A DNA stretch of 64,000 nt from Penelope pileata. Taxonomy: Eukaryota > Chordata > Aves > Galliformes > Cracidae. This document shows, in pieces, positions 1-11,100 of the stretch. The position numbers and the translations under genes are program-made. Below the pieces are notes generated by a model. It was not told where the DNA came from and searched no databases. It saw nothing but the letters and a program-made list of their open reading frames with translations. The first letter of the stretch is position 1; each line of letters opens with the position of its first letter. Where the stretch lies: NCBI GenBank assembly GCA_013396635.1, contig WBMW01005656.1, forward strand, positions 450,004 to 514,003. The letters are read 5' to 3'.

Positions 1-1480
1 GCTGTGGCTTAAAGACAGCTATAATTTAGGAGAAAGGGAAAAAGGAAAGCTAGGTAAATGGTCTATCAGCAGATGGCACAGCTTTTCTGGAACTCAGTCT
101 CTCCAGCTGCAAAACAGGAATATGTACACGATCCTCAGATGGACATTGGAGAACGCTGCATGTAAGTGACAATGGGCTTATGCCATTGATTTCAGCAGGC
201 CAAGAACAGACCTGTAAATACAAACTGACCATCACTCCATGGTCCTCCTCTGCAGCTCCCAGTTATCAAAATCATTCGATAAATTTCTCCCATGCAGCTA
301 TTTCATTAACTTAATTGCATGAGCGTTACTGAGTCATTCCTCTGAAGCACCTCCAGTGTTTTATTCACTCAATTGTTTATTTCCAGCTGTTTTCCTTCTC
401 TATCACCCACTGCAAATACATCAGGCCTAATGTTTTCTTACCTTCTGGAAAGCATGGCCATAACTCTCACAGCTAAATACACTGCAGCAGCTTTGCCATC
501 AAGTCACAGTGGCTTTTTCCAGAGCTAAAACAGCTCTTTATCCCCACCTGGAGGAGGCACATTTCTAAAGAACAGTGTTCATTCCCAGCCAGTAAGTTCA
601 TATCTGCAAATGCTGTCACAAAACACCACCAGTGTCCCACCCAGGCCACGCACTTCAAGTACATGCATCACAGCATCAGAGCCCAAACAGTTCTGTTCAA
701 CCACTCTTTTGCACGTGTCAAAGTCTTCTGCCATGTTACCAGCTGGCTATGTTCAAAACACTGGGCATTTGAAAAAAAAAAAAATCATCTATAATATAAA
801 ACAAGAAAGAAATAGGCAACTGAATTCCCTGGCAGAATTCCACGTGGGCTGTCACCCAAGCTGTTCAGCTGTCTTCTCTGTAGTCAAGGAACCAGACTGC
901 CCTGCTGCTGCTGCTTGCTTCCCCTCCTTTTACCCACTTCTGAGATCCAAAAGCAGTTGGGAGATCCCAAGCAGACCAGGGTGGAAGCCCACACCAACGC
1001 CAAGAAATGATGTACTGCTCTTAACTGTAATCCTCTCAACACTTGTCTAAGTACTGGATGATTCCACACTTGTGAATGCAACCCTATTGAACCTGATGCA
1101 CAGCCGCCTCACAGGGTCAGAGCTAACGTTTCAAAAGGAATTCCTCTATTCTAACAGAATTTTTACACTTCTTTTTCCAATTTTAATGACAACGGGGGAG
1201 TAAAGGCCACACCACCTCGTCTGTGCTCCCCAACACCCTAAACCAGCACATCTCACTCAGCTGTTCCTGCATCTTGCACAAAATACAAAAATCAGAATGA
1301 CTGTGGAAATCGACACTTTAACCACAGTAATCCTGTTTGACAAACCTTGTAAATCTTCTCACGAACACAGCCAGCCTCCTCGGAGCAGGACCATTTTCTT
1401 TAACCACATTTACTGGCATTAACCATGCAGCTGACTCTGGTATCTCACACAATTAATTACTGCTTTCCAGACCTCTGACT
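1..1480. other. Upstream flank with no recognised gene
   Basis: I see no recognisable exon, RNA gene or named repeat here. Short open frames exist on both strands, for example minus 473-664 and 884-1081, but none resembles a protein family I know. A donor-like CAGAAG/GTAAG on the minus strand near 436-450 is the only splice-like signal that stood out. A poly-A run lies at 772-783. The region would be the place for a gene transcribed divergently from the SMPD4 CpG island, but nothing supports one. Confidence 0.5.
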
Positions 1481-2048
1481 GGAAGTTGCTCTCTACATAC
1501 CAGCACAACATGAGTATTCCTGCGGTTTGCTGGAATTTCCTCAAAATTACCATAAAAAAAAAAAAAAAAGAAAAAGAAAAAAAAAGCAGCAGACAGCTTT
1601 CCTGTCCATGCCTTTGGCACACACTACGGGCGCTCTGCAGCTCATCACACCGCCCTGCTTCCTTCTGGCCACGGATTATGAAGGGCACCAAACGCTCTCC
1701 TGCACCGCCAGCAACTTCGGTTTCTCCTCGTGCGCTTACCGGTGCCATCACGAGGACGTGTTTTGCTCTCGGCCCACACCGAGGCGATCACCTCACCCGT
1801 GCCGCTCCCGGAGCCCTCAGCCCCCCCCGTGCCACACCGGAGGGGCGCAGCCCCTCCCGCGGTTCGGCCGTGGGCGCCGCGCTCCGTCCCAGCGGGACCC
1901 CATGGCACTGCCCCAGGCCGCCATGTTCTCGTCTGACCGCGGTCCCTGTTGCCTGGGAACACCGCTGCTTCGAGCACCGCTCCGCCGCAAGGAGCCACCC
2001 GCGCCTCGTGCACGGGACGACCACAGCGCGTCCGCCATCTTGGGGCGC

Positions 2049-2062
2049 GTCGCCATAGCAAC
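2049..2062 (+). promoter_or_regulatory. RFX X-box (GTCGCCATAGCAAC)
   Basis: The site matches the RFX consensus GTNRCC, 0-3 bases, RGYAAC at every defined position with a two-base spacer. A near match, GTTGCC-T-GGGAAC at 1948-1960, departs at one defined position. RFX factors are known to drive ciliary and some housekeeping promoters. Function here is inferred from motif and promoter position only. Confidence 0.55.
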
Positions 2063-2094
2063 CGCGTGGGGTGGGGGTGGGGGGCGCCGATGCG

Positions 2095-2111
2095 TGACGT
2101 CGATGACGTCA
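2095..2111 (+). promoter_or_regulatory. Tandem CREB/ATF sites
   Basis: TGACGTCG is followed directly by the palindromic TGACGTCA at 2104-2111, about 90 bases upstream of the SMPD4 start codon. Full palindromic CREs in CpG islands close to the start site are classic CREB/ATF targets. An additional GTGACGC lies near 2133. Binding is inferred, not shown. Confidence 0.6.
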
Positions 2112-2198
2112 CTGCTGCGCGCCGGGCGGGAGCGTGACGCAGAATTTCCGCGACGGTTGGCGCGAGAGGGAGCAGCGGAGCGCGGGAGGGAGGCAGGC

Positions 2199-5100
2199 AT
2201 GGCCGGCCCCTACCTGCAGCAGCCCAGCTTCCTGCTGGTGCGCCGGGCCGGGGGGAGGGTGCCTGGCGGGGAGCGGGGTAAACGGGGGAGTTGGTGCGCT
2301 TTCCTTCCTGGCAGCGGGGGCTGATTCTCTTGTAACTTCCACCAGGCCACGCTGAAGGCGGACTGTGTCAACAAGCCGTTCGCCCAGAGGTGCCACGACC
2401 TGGAGGCTGTGATCGAGGAGTTCCCCGCCAAGGTGAGGGCCGCGGCCTCCACGCAGCGCTGTGCTGCCCGTGTGTCTGTAAGCAGGGTGGAGCAGTGGGG
2501 TCCATCCCCTCCCGAGAGCTCCCTGAACGCTTCCAGGCACCGACGGTCTGGGAACAGGGCATCCGGGCAGGTGCAGCTGGCAGACCGTGTCCCTGTGCGT
2601 GCTGGAGCCTGCAGGAGAGGTGGTGGGGGAAGGAACCACAGCTGCTCACTGATGGTGTCTGTTTTCCTTCAAGGAACTCCATGGCATCTTCCCGTGGTTG
2701 GTGGAGAGCATTTTTGGTAGCCTGGATGGCATCATCGTGGGCTGGAATCTTCGCTGCTTGCAAGGAAGAACAAATCCTACTGAATATTCTGTGGCTTTGG
2801 ATTTCCTGGATCCCAGGTAAACTCATGCACGTCAGTACAGTGAAAGGTATGGTGAGTAACCAGTGCTTGGCTGTTCTGCACTGCTGCAAACATAACTGCA
2901 GGAGTGAGAGAAAAGACAGTGCTTACCATGGGTTTCTTTCCAATGCTTGTTTGCAGTGGCCCAATGATGAAGCTGGTGTACAAGCTGCAAGCAGAAGAGT
3001 ACAGATATGATTTCCCAGTCTCATATCTTCCAGTGAGTAACTGAAACATTTGTAAGAAGAGAACGTAGGTGTTGCTGCAGCCATTGGAACATTGCACACA
3101 CTTCATACATAGCATCCAACCTAGGTGATGTTAAACTTCAGTGCTCCAGGTTTAGTGTACCTGTTCCTTTCAGTGGTTGCAGAGGAGGAGAATTCCCAGC
3201 CGTAAACTTTGTAGGAGATGGTGGCTGTCTGCAGCTGTGCTGTTAAAATGTTTATCTGCAGAATTCCTTTACTATGTCTCTTGTATTTTTACCACTCTCT
3301 TGTTATCTAGAAATCGATCTCAGTATTTCTACAGTCTTTAAGAAAGGGAATCATAAAGTGTTCAGCAATTGCTATTCCACAGCTCAGTCGCCCTAACAAA
3401 GCCATCAGACAGACACCAGTCTGCTGCTGCTCCTGCTCCAACTGAAAAAAGTCTTAGTGAAGACATTTTTTTTTCCTTGAATTGAAATTCTCATTTTCTG
3501 TGAGACAGTTGGTAGTTGTTTAAAGAGCTTGCATTTGCACAAGGAACATCTGCAATGCAGTAAAATGCCACTGAGTTGAATGTTGGTTTGTTCCCAGAGT
3601 GCTGGAATGCAGCAGAGCTGCATAATCGGAAAACATACACTGTGAGCATGCCAGGGAGCCTGGTTGGCATTTCATTGCTCTCTCTTTCAGGGTCCTGTGA
3701 AGGCATCAATACAAGAGCAAGTCCTACCAGAATGCTCTTTGTACCACAACAAAGTCCAGTTTCCTTCATCTGGTGGTTTAGGACTGAATTTGGCTCTGAG
3801 TATCCTTTCAGCAGTTGGATATTTAATTCCTTTTAATTGTCTAAAATAGAGAGATTATAAGGCAGTGCTGTTGTATATTTATTATGTGTCTGTGGTAAAT
3901 GACTATCATGCTAAAAAGTCTGGACAAATCAGGAATGTTTAGATTCCAGTGAAAAATAAGTATGTCCTCTTTATATAAAGGGAATTTTGGTCTTATTCAG
4001 TTCAACAACAAAATTCTAGTGACTTCAGTAAGGCCTGTATTTCACTATTTTCATTTTTGTAACAGTTCTTAATGTAATATGATAGAATAAGCCAAAAGAC
4101 TCATTAAATTTGCAGCTAGTGTACTTGTTGGAAGCCATCTGGCTGTAGCTGCATGGGTTTCAGTTTGAGACAGTAATGCAAGCACATCTTGAACATAACT
4201 GGTAAGCTAGGCTGTTGCTGTGTAGCAAGTCAGTTGGAAAGCAAGAATGCAAAGCTGTATTTGGTTTTAAGCCCTCTAGCAAATTAATTTATCCGTGACA
4301 AAATAGAAATTTCATGTCCAATCATCCCCAGATATCTAACAGTTGTATTTGTTGGGTTTATTATCTGATCCTTGATTCTATTATTCCAGATCCATTTGAA
4401 TATTACATGTTTTATTTTGCAATTAGTTTGATTACACAGAAGGTAAGTACCTTTCACAATTTTTACCTTAAAATAGCGTAAGCACTTCTTAGCAATACTT
4501 TAAGAGCCTTCTGAGGGGCTGTCCAGCTAAATTAACAGTAGTTTTATCTGTACCTCTAGAATTTGCTATTGCTTTGGTTCAGTTCTCTAAGGAGATGATG
4601 TAGGACCAGTAAGACTAACTGCCCTTCCAGGATGCATCAGTAAGCAGTCTGTCCAACAGTATGCAAACATGAAGCAGAGAGCTGACTCCAAATGGGTTTC
4701 CTACCCCTTCCTCCAGCAGCACCATTTGTACAGTCAAAAATCACAGCACTGTACTATGGTGTCTGGTCATTTGGTTCTTCCTCCTGTTGTTACCTGTGCA
4801 ACATAGCACTGCACTCTTCTCATAGTTATATTCACTGCAACAGTTCCCATACAACTAATTATTCTACTTTTGTTCTAATGTGTTCTTGTTGTCAAATGAC
4901 CCTTTCCAACTATTGGGCTTCTGCTGATTTATACTAAATGAACATGGCTGTGTAGCAGACACTTTAAGCCACTGCTAGGGACAGTGTATAACTGTAAGCA
5001 TCACCTGTGTCTGTTTCAGAACTCACCCGTCACCCACCACATCAGCCCTTCCAACAGTGCTTATTTCATCCTGGTGGACACATACCTGAAGTGCTTCCTG

Positions 5101-8100
5101 CCCACGGAAGGAAGCGTCCTTCCTCCACCTTCATCAAACCCTGGGGGAGCCATCCCTTCCCCAGCTCCCAGGTGAGGACTGCACTGTCAGAGGCAGATGG
5201 TGAGAGTACTGCTTACAAAATACGGCTCATTGGAACTAAATTTCCAACAGGAAGAGAACACCTCCACTCTTTTCACCTCCATGCACTTGTTACATCATTA
5301 CAGAAACAACATAATTATATATTCACTTAATTTTACCCTAGAGGTTCATTGGAAAGTCTGAAAGGTAGCTGTAATTGGAACAGAAAACATGCACCAAAAC
5401 TCATCAGCTGATCAATTCCAGTTGTATCTGTAACTTCCTGGAGTAACTTCCAGTAGTAATAAAACCATGTAATGAGATGACCAAATTTTGGGTGTTATCA
5501 ATATTAGCAATTTTATACTATTGTAAAAATATAGATACAGAGAGAGAGCAGTAATATCTTTTGTAATTGCATTTTGAATATATTTAATGAATAGAAAGGG
5601 GAAGAAACACAACGATAGGAAGACCTTTTTGTGGGTTTTAATTTTTTGTTTTTGGAAAGCATTACTGAACATAAGGTCTGTGTCAGGCTGGTTCACTGAA
5701 GTGTGAATAATAATGTGTTGGTGGTGGTGGTTTTCTTTTAAATTAAAATGACTAGTAATTACTGCATCTCAAAGAGGTTTAAGATGTGCTATCGACTATT
5801 TAGTTTCACTTATTAAAGACTGTTTTCTAGTTCAGAAACCAATGATCAAAAGCAATTTCCCTGTACTAAGGCTTAATTATTTCAGTATTTCCATTCGTCT
5901 TTGAAGGTCTCCAGCAGTGCCTTTCACCTCCTATGGCATGCATCACACCAGCCTGCTGAAACGGCACATTGCCCATCAGCCTTCTGTGAACGCTGACCCA
6001 GCTTCCCAGGAGATATGGAGATCAGAAACACTACTTCAGGTAGGTTGGGTTTAGGGAAAGGGGATAAAAAAACACATTCCTTGCTGTTAACTGAGGAATA
6101 TCTTTTTTAAGCCAGGGTTGGTTACTCCCTTTTGCTTTGCCTTATTTTTGGAATTGAGCAGTGCAACTGTTCTTTTCTGTTAGCGAAACAAAGTAGTATA
6201 GTGAAACTTAAGCTGTAATATACAAAAGGCACTTAGCAGCTTTTTGTTGGACTAAATATTTAACAATATCTAACAACTGTTCTCAGATGTTTGAGTAATT
6301 TTTTTCCAGAGAAGTTTCTAAACCTGATTTTTTTATGTATACGTTTTTTTAAATATTGCATCAACTCCATGCTTTAAGCAAAGGTTAGCTGCAGGAAAGT
6401 TGCTTGCCTTCAACATCAGGGCAGAGAAAGGAGAATCTGGATTTAATAATTGTTCTGAAGCAAGTTCTTACCATGTTGCTGAACTGAATTGCTAATATTC
6501 AGCAGGTGCCAACAGTCAGTTGTGTTGGTATGATGATAACCTGGAACATCTCTGAAGATCTGCCTGTCTGTTTACAAGTACAGCTTAGTTTTCAAGTGAC
6601 TTCTGTGCTCTTCACTATGTAGTTTGTGACTGACAAATCCTGGATTATTTCTTTTTTTTTCTCACTGAGAAAATATTTGTTTTGCAGATCTTTGTTGAAA
6701 TGTGGCTTCACCACTATTCGCTGGAAATGTATCAGAAAATGCAGTCCCCTCATGTCAAGGTAACAGCTTGTACTTAATTCATGAACATCATCTGATGGTT
6801 GACTTATCTTGGGGTGAATCTGCTGTTCCATGGAGAATTGTTTTGGTATATTGTTACAAAGGAAAGAAACAACTTACCAAAGTATCTACGTCAGTGTGTC
6901 AAAACTGCTAGTCTCCAGTTAGGGAAAATGTTCTAAGTGTGTCATCCAGATTTGCCTTCATTGCAGAAGTTGTTATTTTTTTTGTTTGTTGTTTTTCAAG
7001 ATGAGTTTGTGGGATGGTCACAACAGTCTTAATGTAAGTAATCAAAGCACTAAATGACTGGAAAGATCCTACTATAAAAGTGCTAAATCCCACTGGGGCA
7101 ACATAGCTGCTAAAATTGATTTCCAGCAGCAATAGCAATTCAGCATTACTGTTACCCACGAGTAATTTCTAAAATCTGTAACTATTTTACAGCATAAAAC
7201 GAAATTCAAAAAGGAAATAATACTGATCTGTCTTTCAATTTTAAGTGAAGAAACCATTTTTTATTGCTTTGTATTCCAAAATAGATTTTTCACCATAAAA
7301 TGGTGTCAGAAACGCTCTGTAGTTACAGAGTGCAAAACATCTTACAAGTTCTTGCTCTTAGAATGCACTGTTTTAAGCAGTTTGTGGTGGCCTGTCCAGT
7401 AAAACTATGTAAATACTAAATGACAGGGAGGCTAAGATCAAAGGTGCTAAAAATGCAAAGGGAATTTGAAGGAGAAAATGTTGATCCTTAGATCTTCCCC
7501 TGAGTTTAGTGGGACTTCTACAGGAGGAGAATAAAATATAAAAGCTACTCAAGATTTATTCCAGTGTAAAAGGGTACTGAGAGCTGATGGGCAGAAATTC
7601 TTTCACTTCACGAGGCAATAAAATAACAAAAGTGTTTTGCTGGGGAAGAGTTGCTAGTTTCTCTTTAATCTTAAAGTTGAGGCCAAACTGCAAACTCTTA
7701 CTAATGTTGAAGCATCTACACTTGGGAATCCCAGCAGCGTGGCTGTGCACCAGTGGTGGAAAGGCTTTGCTTGAAGTACCTCTCGTCTGTCTGTCTGTCT
7801 GGTCTTTGTGCATCAAGCGCTGTGCTTCAGCCAGAAATGATGATTGCTTTAAACTTCTCTCCTCTGTTCAGCCTCTGTATTTCAGATGCTCTCTTAATTA
7901 GGGAGCAACAATTTAGACAGTGACGATGATATGGGAAGCAATCATGGATGTTTTAAAAAAAAAAAAAAAAATCTTCACTCTTTTTAAAGCATCTGAACAC
8001 AGGGACTGGAATTCCCTGTGACATCCAAAAATGGACACAGGGCCACTCTTGCAGGACTGTGTAAAGGTTCCAGTTGAGTTGGGGACAGGACTGTTCATAG

Positions 8101-11100
8101 GTCGTTGTTGTTTAAATTAAGCTTTGTACATTGGTTTTGGGGGGATAATAGCCTGCTTCGTAATTCCTCAAATGAGGAAGCAGAATGTACATGCAGAAAT
8201 AACAAGTTTTGTTTTAACCTAAGGGTTAAAAGGTTTGGCTGGAAATCCAAGATAACCCTAAATGTTATTTTTAAGATGATTACTAATTATGCACATTCAC
8301 TTGCTGCTATTTAGCCTTCTGTGTGTTTGGGAGGGGCAGTTAGTGACCAGTGGTCCTTGGATCCTGGGACCTGCTTCACCATTAGTGCCTTGAAATGGTT
8401 CCATACCTGTATGGGAGGGTGCTGTGAGGTTCCACAGGCCTAGCTCTTTCTGTGTCCAGCAGCCAGACTTGTTTGCCTTGATGGGCCAAGACAAATCCCA
8501 GATATCCAGCTTTTTACTGTGAAGTGCATTCGAGGAATGATAGATTTTTCTTAAAACACATTAATCTCATCACAGACTTCTCATTACAAGTATAAGAGAG
8601 GAAATGGGAATGAATAGTAAAGAATTTCTTTTGAGAAGATACTTTCTTTTCTACTTCACTGCTTTGAATTCCTCCTGAGTCTGGCACAAACCTGGGCTGT
8701 CACTATTTGTTACGCTGAGTTTCACTGCTCTCCATTAATTCAACTGTTTCCCTGTTCTTTTACATTCTCCATTCCCTTTCTCCTCAGATGTTCCAGAGCC
8801 CAAGCGTGCAGCATTTCTTTTTCCTATTCCCTTCAGTAATCACAATGAACTCTCAATAAGAAGCTGTTTGATACTCTATGTAATGCTTCCTGACCTTCCA
8901 ATGCCAGGTGCCACAGACCCCAGCACTGCATGTGGAACACGTGTTAGGTGACAGGCTCTTGCTCTTGATGACACAGCACATAACGTGCTTGAGATGGTGA
9001 GGAGCTTGCTGTAACAATTCTACCACTCCAAGAAGAACATAAAACCAAAAGATACCAAACTGGCACTGGAGGAGATTGAGTAGGGGCTGATCAAAGACAG
9101 CAGAGGTGTGATCTGGAGAGTTAGTTTAGATGCCTGAAATAGTCATTGGGATCTGTGTAGTGTACGTTGTTGTATGTTTTCTCATTAATTTCATACATAT
9201 GTCTCACTGTTGCTACAGTATCCTGTTCACCATCATGCTGTCAAAAAAAAAAATATTCTTTACCTTACTCATCAGAGAAGGGGGCTGGCAGAGGCTTGCA
9301 GGGATTTCAGTGTTAAGGCAAGATGCCATTTGCATGAGTATACAGCATTGTATGTTGGGTCTGTTGTTTGCTTTTATATCTGTGATGTCTCCCTAAAAGT
9401 AAAAGCAATTTTCTCTTCTGAGAAAATTCACAAGACCTGCAGACCTCTCAGATGGCCTTTGGGTAGAAAGAGGGGACTGAGGATTTCTCTGAACTGGAAG
9501 CATACAGAACAGGCTAACAGTGATTATGAGAAGCCAACCTTTTCCCCTTTTGGCTCCTTGGGAAGAAGAAAGTATTAATTTTCTGTTTCTTCCCAGTACA
9601 GAAACCCTGCTTTTCCAGCACTGCAGGAAAAAAATGACAAAGCTTTCAAACTGGTATAAAAAAGCATGCACAAAATTGAATATTTTTCTCCATTACTTAA
9701 TAAAATGCTGTAACAGAGTGCAAAGCCTTGTAGCTGCATTCAGTTAGCTTCTGAAATGGGGAGTTTGGATCAACTGTTCCATAGTTTATTTGGGAAAAGC
9801 TCCTAATCCCCTACCACTGCTTTCTGAGAGTAGCAAAAAGAACAGCCCACAGCCACACTCCTTTGACTCCCGCTCCCACTTGGATTTGCAGGTTTATAAA
9901 GGGTGTGAAATACTGTGGAATTGTGCTACTGAATAACAGAAAGAAGAGGATACTGTGGCTGCAGTTGTTGTGATATGTTGTCCCTGACTGTATTTGTGAT
10001 GTTCATTTTTCCCCCACGCCCTTCTTCCTTGGGCTCATTCTCACTTTTTTTTTCTCTTGCTCTCTTCTCTCCTTTTTCCCCTCACCCCTTCCTTTTTTGT
10101 TTCTGTTGTCTCAGCTGGAGGTTCTCCACTACCGACTCAGTATCTCCAGTAAACACCACGGTAGTCCTGCCCAATCCAGCTACCAGGCCCTCCACGCATA
10201 CCAAGTATTATCATCTTTTCATTTTGTTTCCTTTGAAAAAAATCTTGTTCCATCTTATAATCTGCAAAATGTATTAATGCTGGTAGAAAAAGCCGCTATA
10301 CAGCTATTGCATGGTTTTATAATTGATTCACTAAATTTTTAGTGAAAGCAGATAGGTCATGGAGAAACCAGTTACTGTTTAGTATTATGAGGACTAATTG
10401 GGAACTCTCTATTTAGAGATGCATTCCTGTAATGCATTGTAGGAGGAGGTTTGTCATCAGCTATGCTAACAACCTCTGACACGCAAACTGGTCTCATTGA
10501 TGGCAGATACCTGCCTCTCAAAAGCTAATCATTTAAGCAAACCTTGCATGGAAAAGATGACAACAATTTGCATGGCTGTCACCAAAAATGAAGGTAGGTA
10601 GCACCTAGTTTCTTTCCAGCCAGAGAAATGCTGCTGGATAGCGCTAAATTCGTAGTGGCAGCGTGAACTTGATTGTCCAGCTTTGCAAAGTGACACAAGT
10701 GGTACATTTGCAGATTGTTCAGGAAATGTGCATGCAAAAACATTCCTGTTGGAACAGATTGCTGATTCCTCTTTCCTTGCTCCAGCCCTTTATTCACTGG
10801 GTTTTCATTTTGGGAATGGGGAGGGCTAAGTATATGCAGTATGAAGCTTTAGCACTGTATGGGATTTTCATGCTGTTAAATCCTTTATTCTTTGTATAAA
10901 GTACTATGAAATCTCAAGATACTGCTTAAAAAGAAAAATAGGAACTACTGCTTGGCTTAAAATCTTGTTTTGCTATTATGTTTATCTAATTACTGTGTTA
11001 AGAAAATAGCATGCGTACGTACATCCTGTAAGCTAAAGTCTGACACAAAAAAAAAACAATGGTTGTGAGGAAAAATGCTTTTAAACAGTAATGTTCATCA

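Larger units (their letters stand above)
1755..2450. promoter_or_regulatory. SMPD4: CpG-island promoter of SMPD4
   Basis: Sequence composition changes sharply from AT-rich to very GC- and CpG-rich, covering the presumed transcription start, exon 1, the 108-base intron 1 and exon 2 of SMPD4. No TATA box is evident. The island contains a YY1-type CCGCCATCTT at 2032-2041 and CCGCCATGTT at 1918-1927, an RFX X-box at 2049-2062, and two CRE-like elements around 2095-2111. G-rich Sp/KLF-type runs lie near 2068-2086. The pattern is that of a broadly expressed housekeeping promoter, possibly bidirectional. The exact start site cannot be read from sequence but probably lies between the CREs and the ATG at 2199. 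Confidence 0.75.

Noticed and set aside
473..664. Minus-strand 63-codon frame with a donor-like site downstream
   Set aside because: Considered as an exon of a divergent gene (MZT2 or CCDC74, neighbours of SMPD4 in human), but no residues match what I know of those proteins.
1527..2324. 265-codon plus-strand open frame through the SMPD4 CpG island
   Set aside because: Mostly a by-product of GC-rich, stop-poor DNA. Only its part from 2199 to 2237 is confidently coding (SMPD4 exon 1), and it then runs into intron 1.
2390..3010. 206-codon plus-strand frame over SMPD4 exons 2-4
   Set aside because: Wrong frame relative to the conserved SMPD4 exons. It is a shadow.
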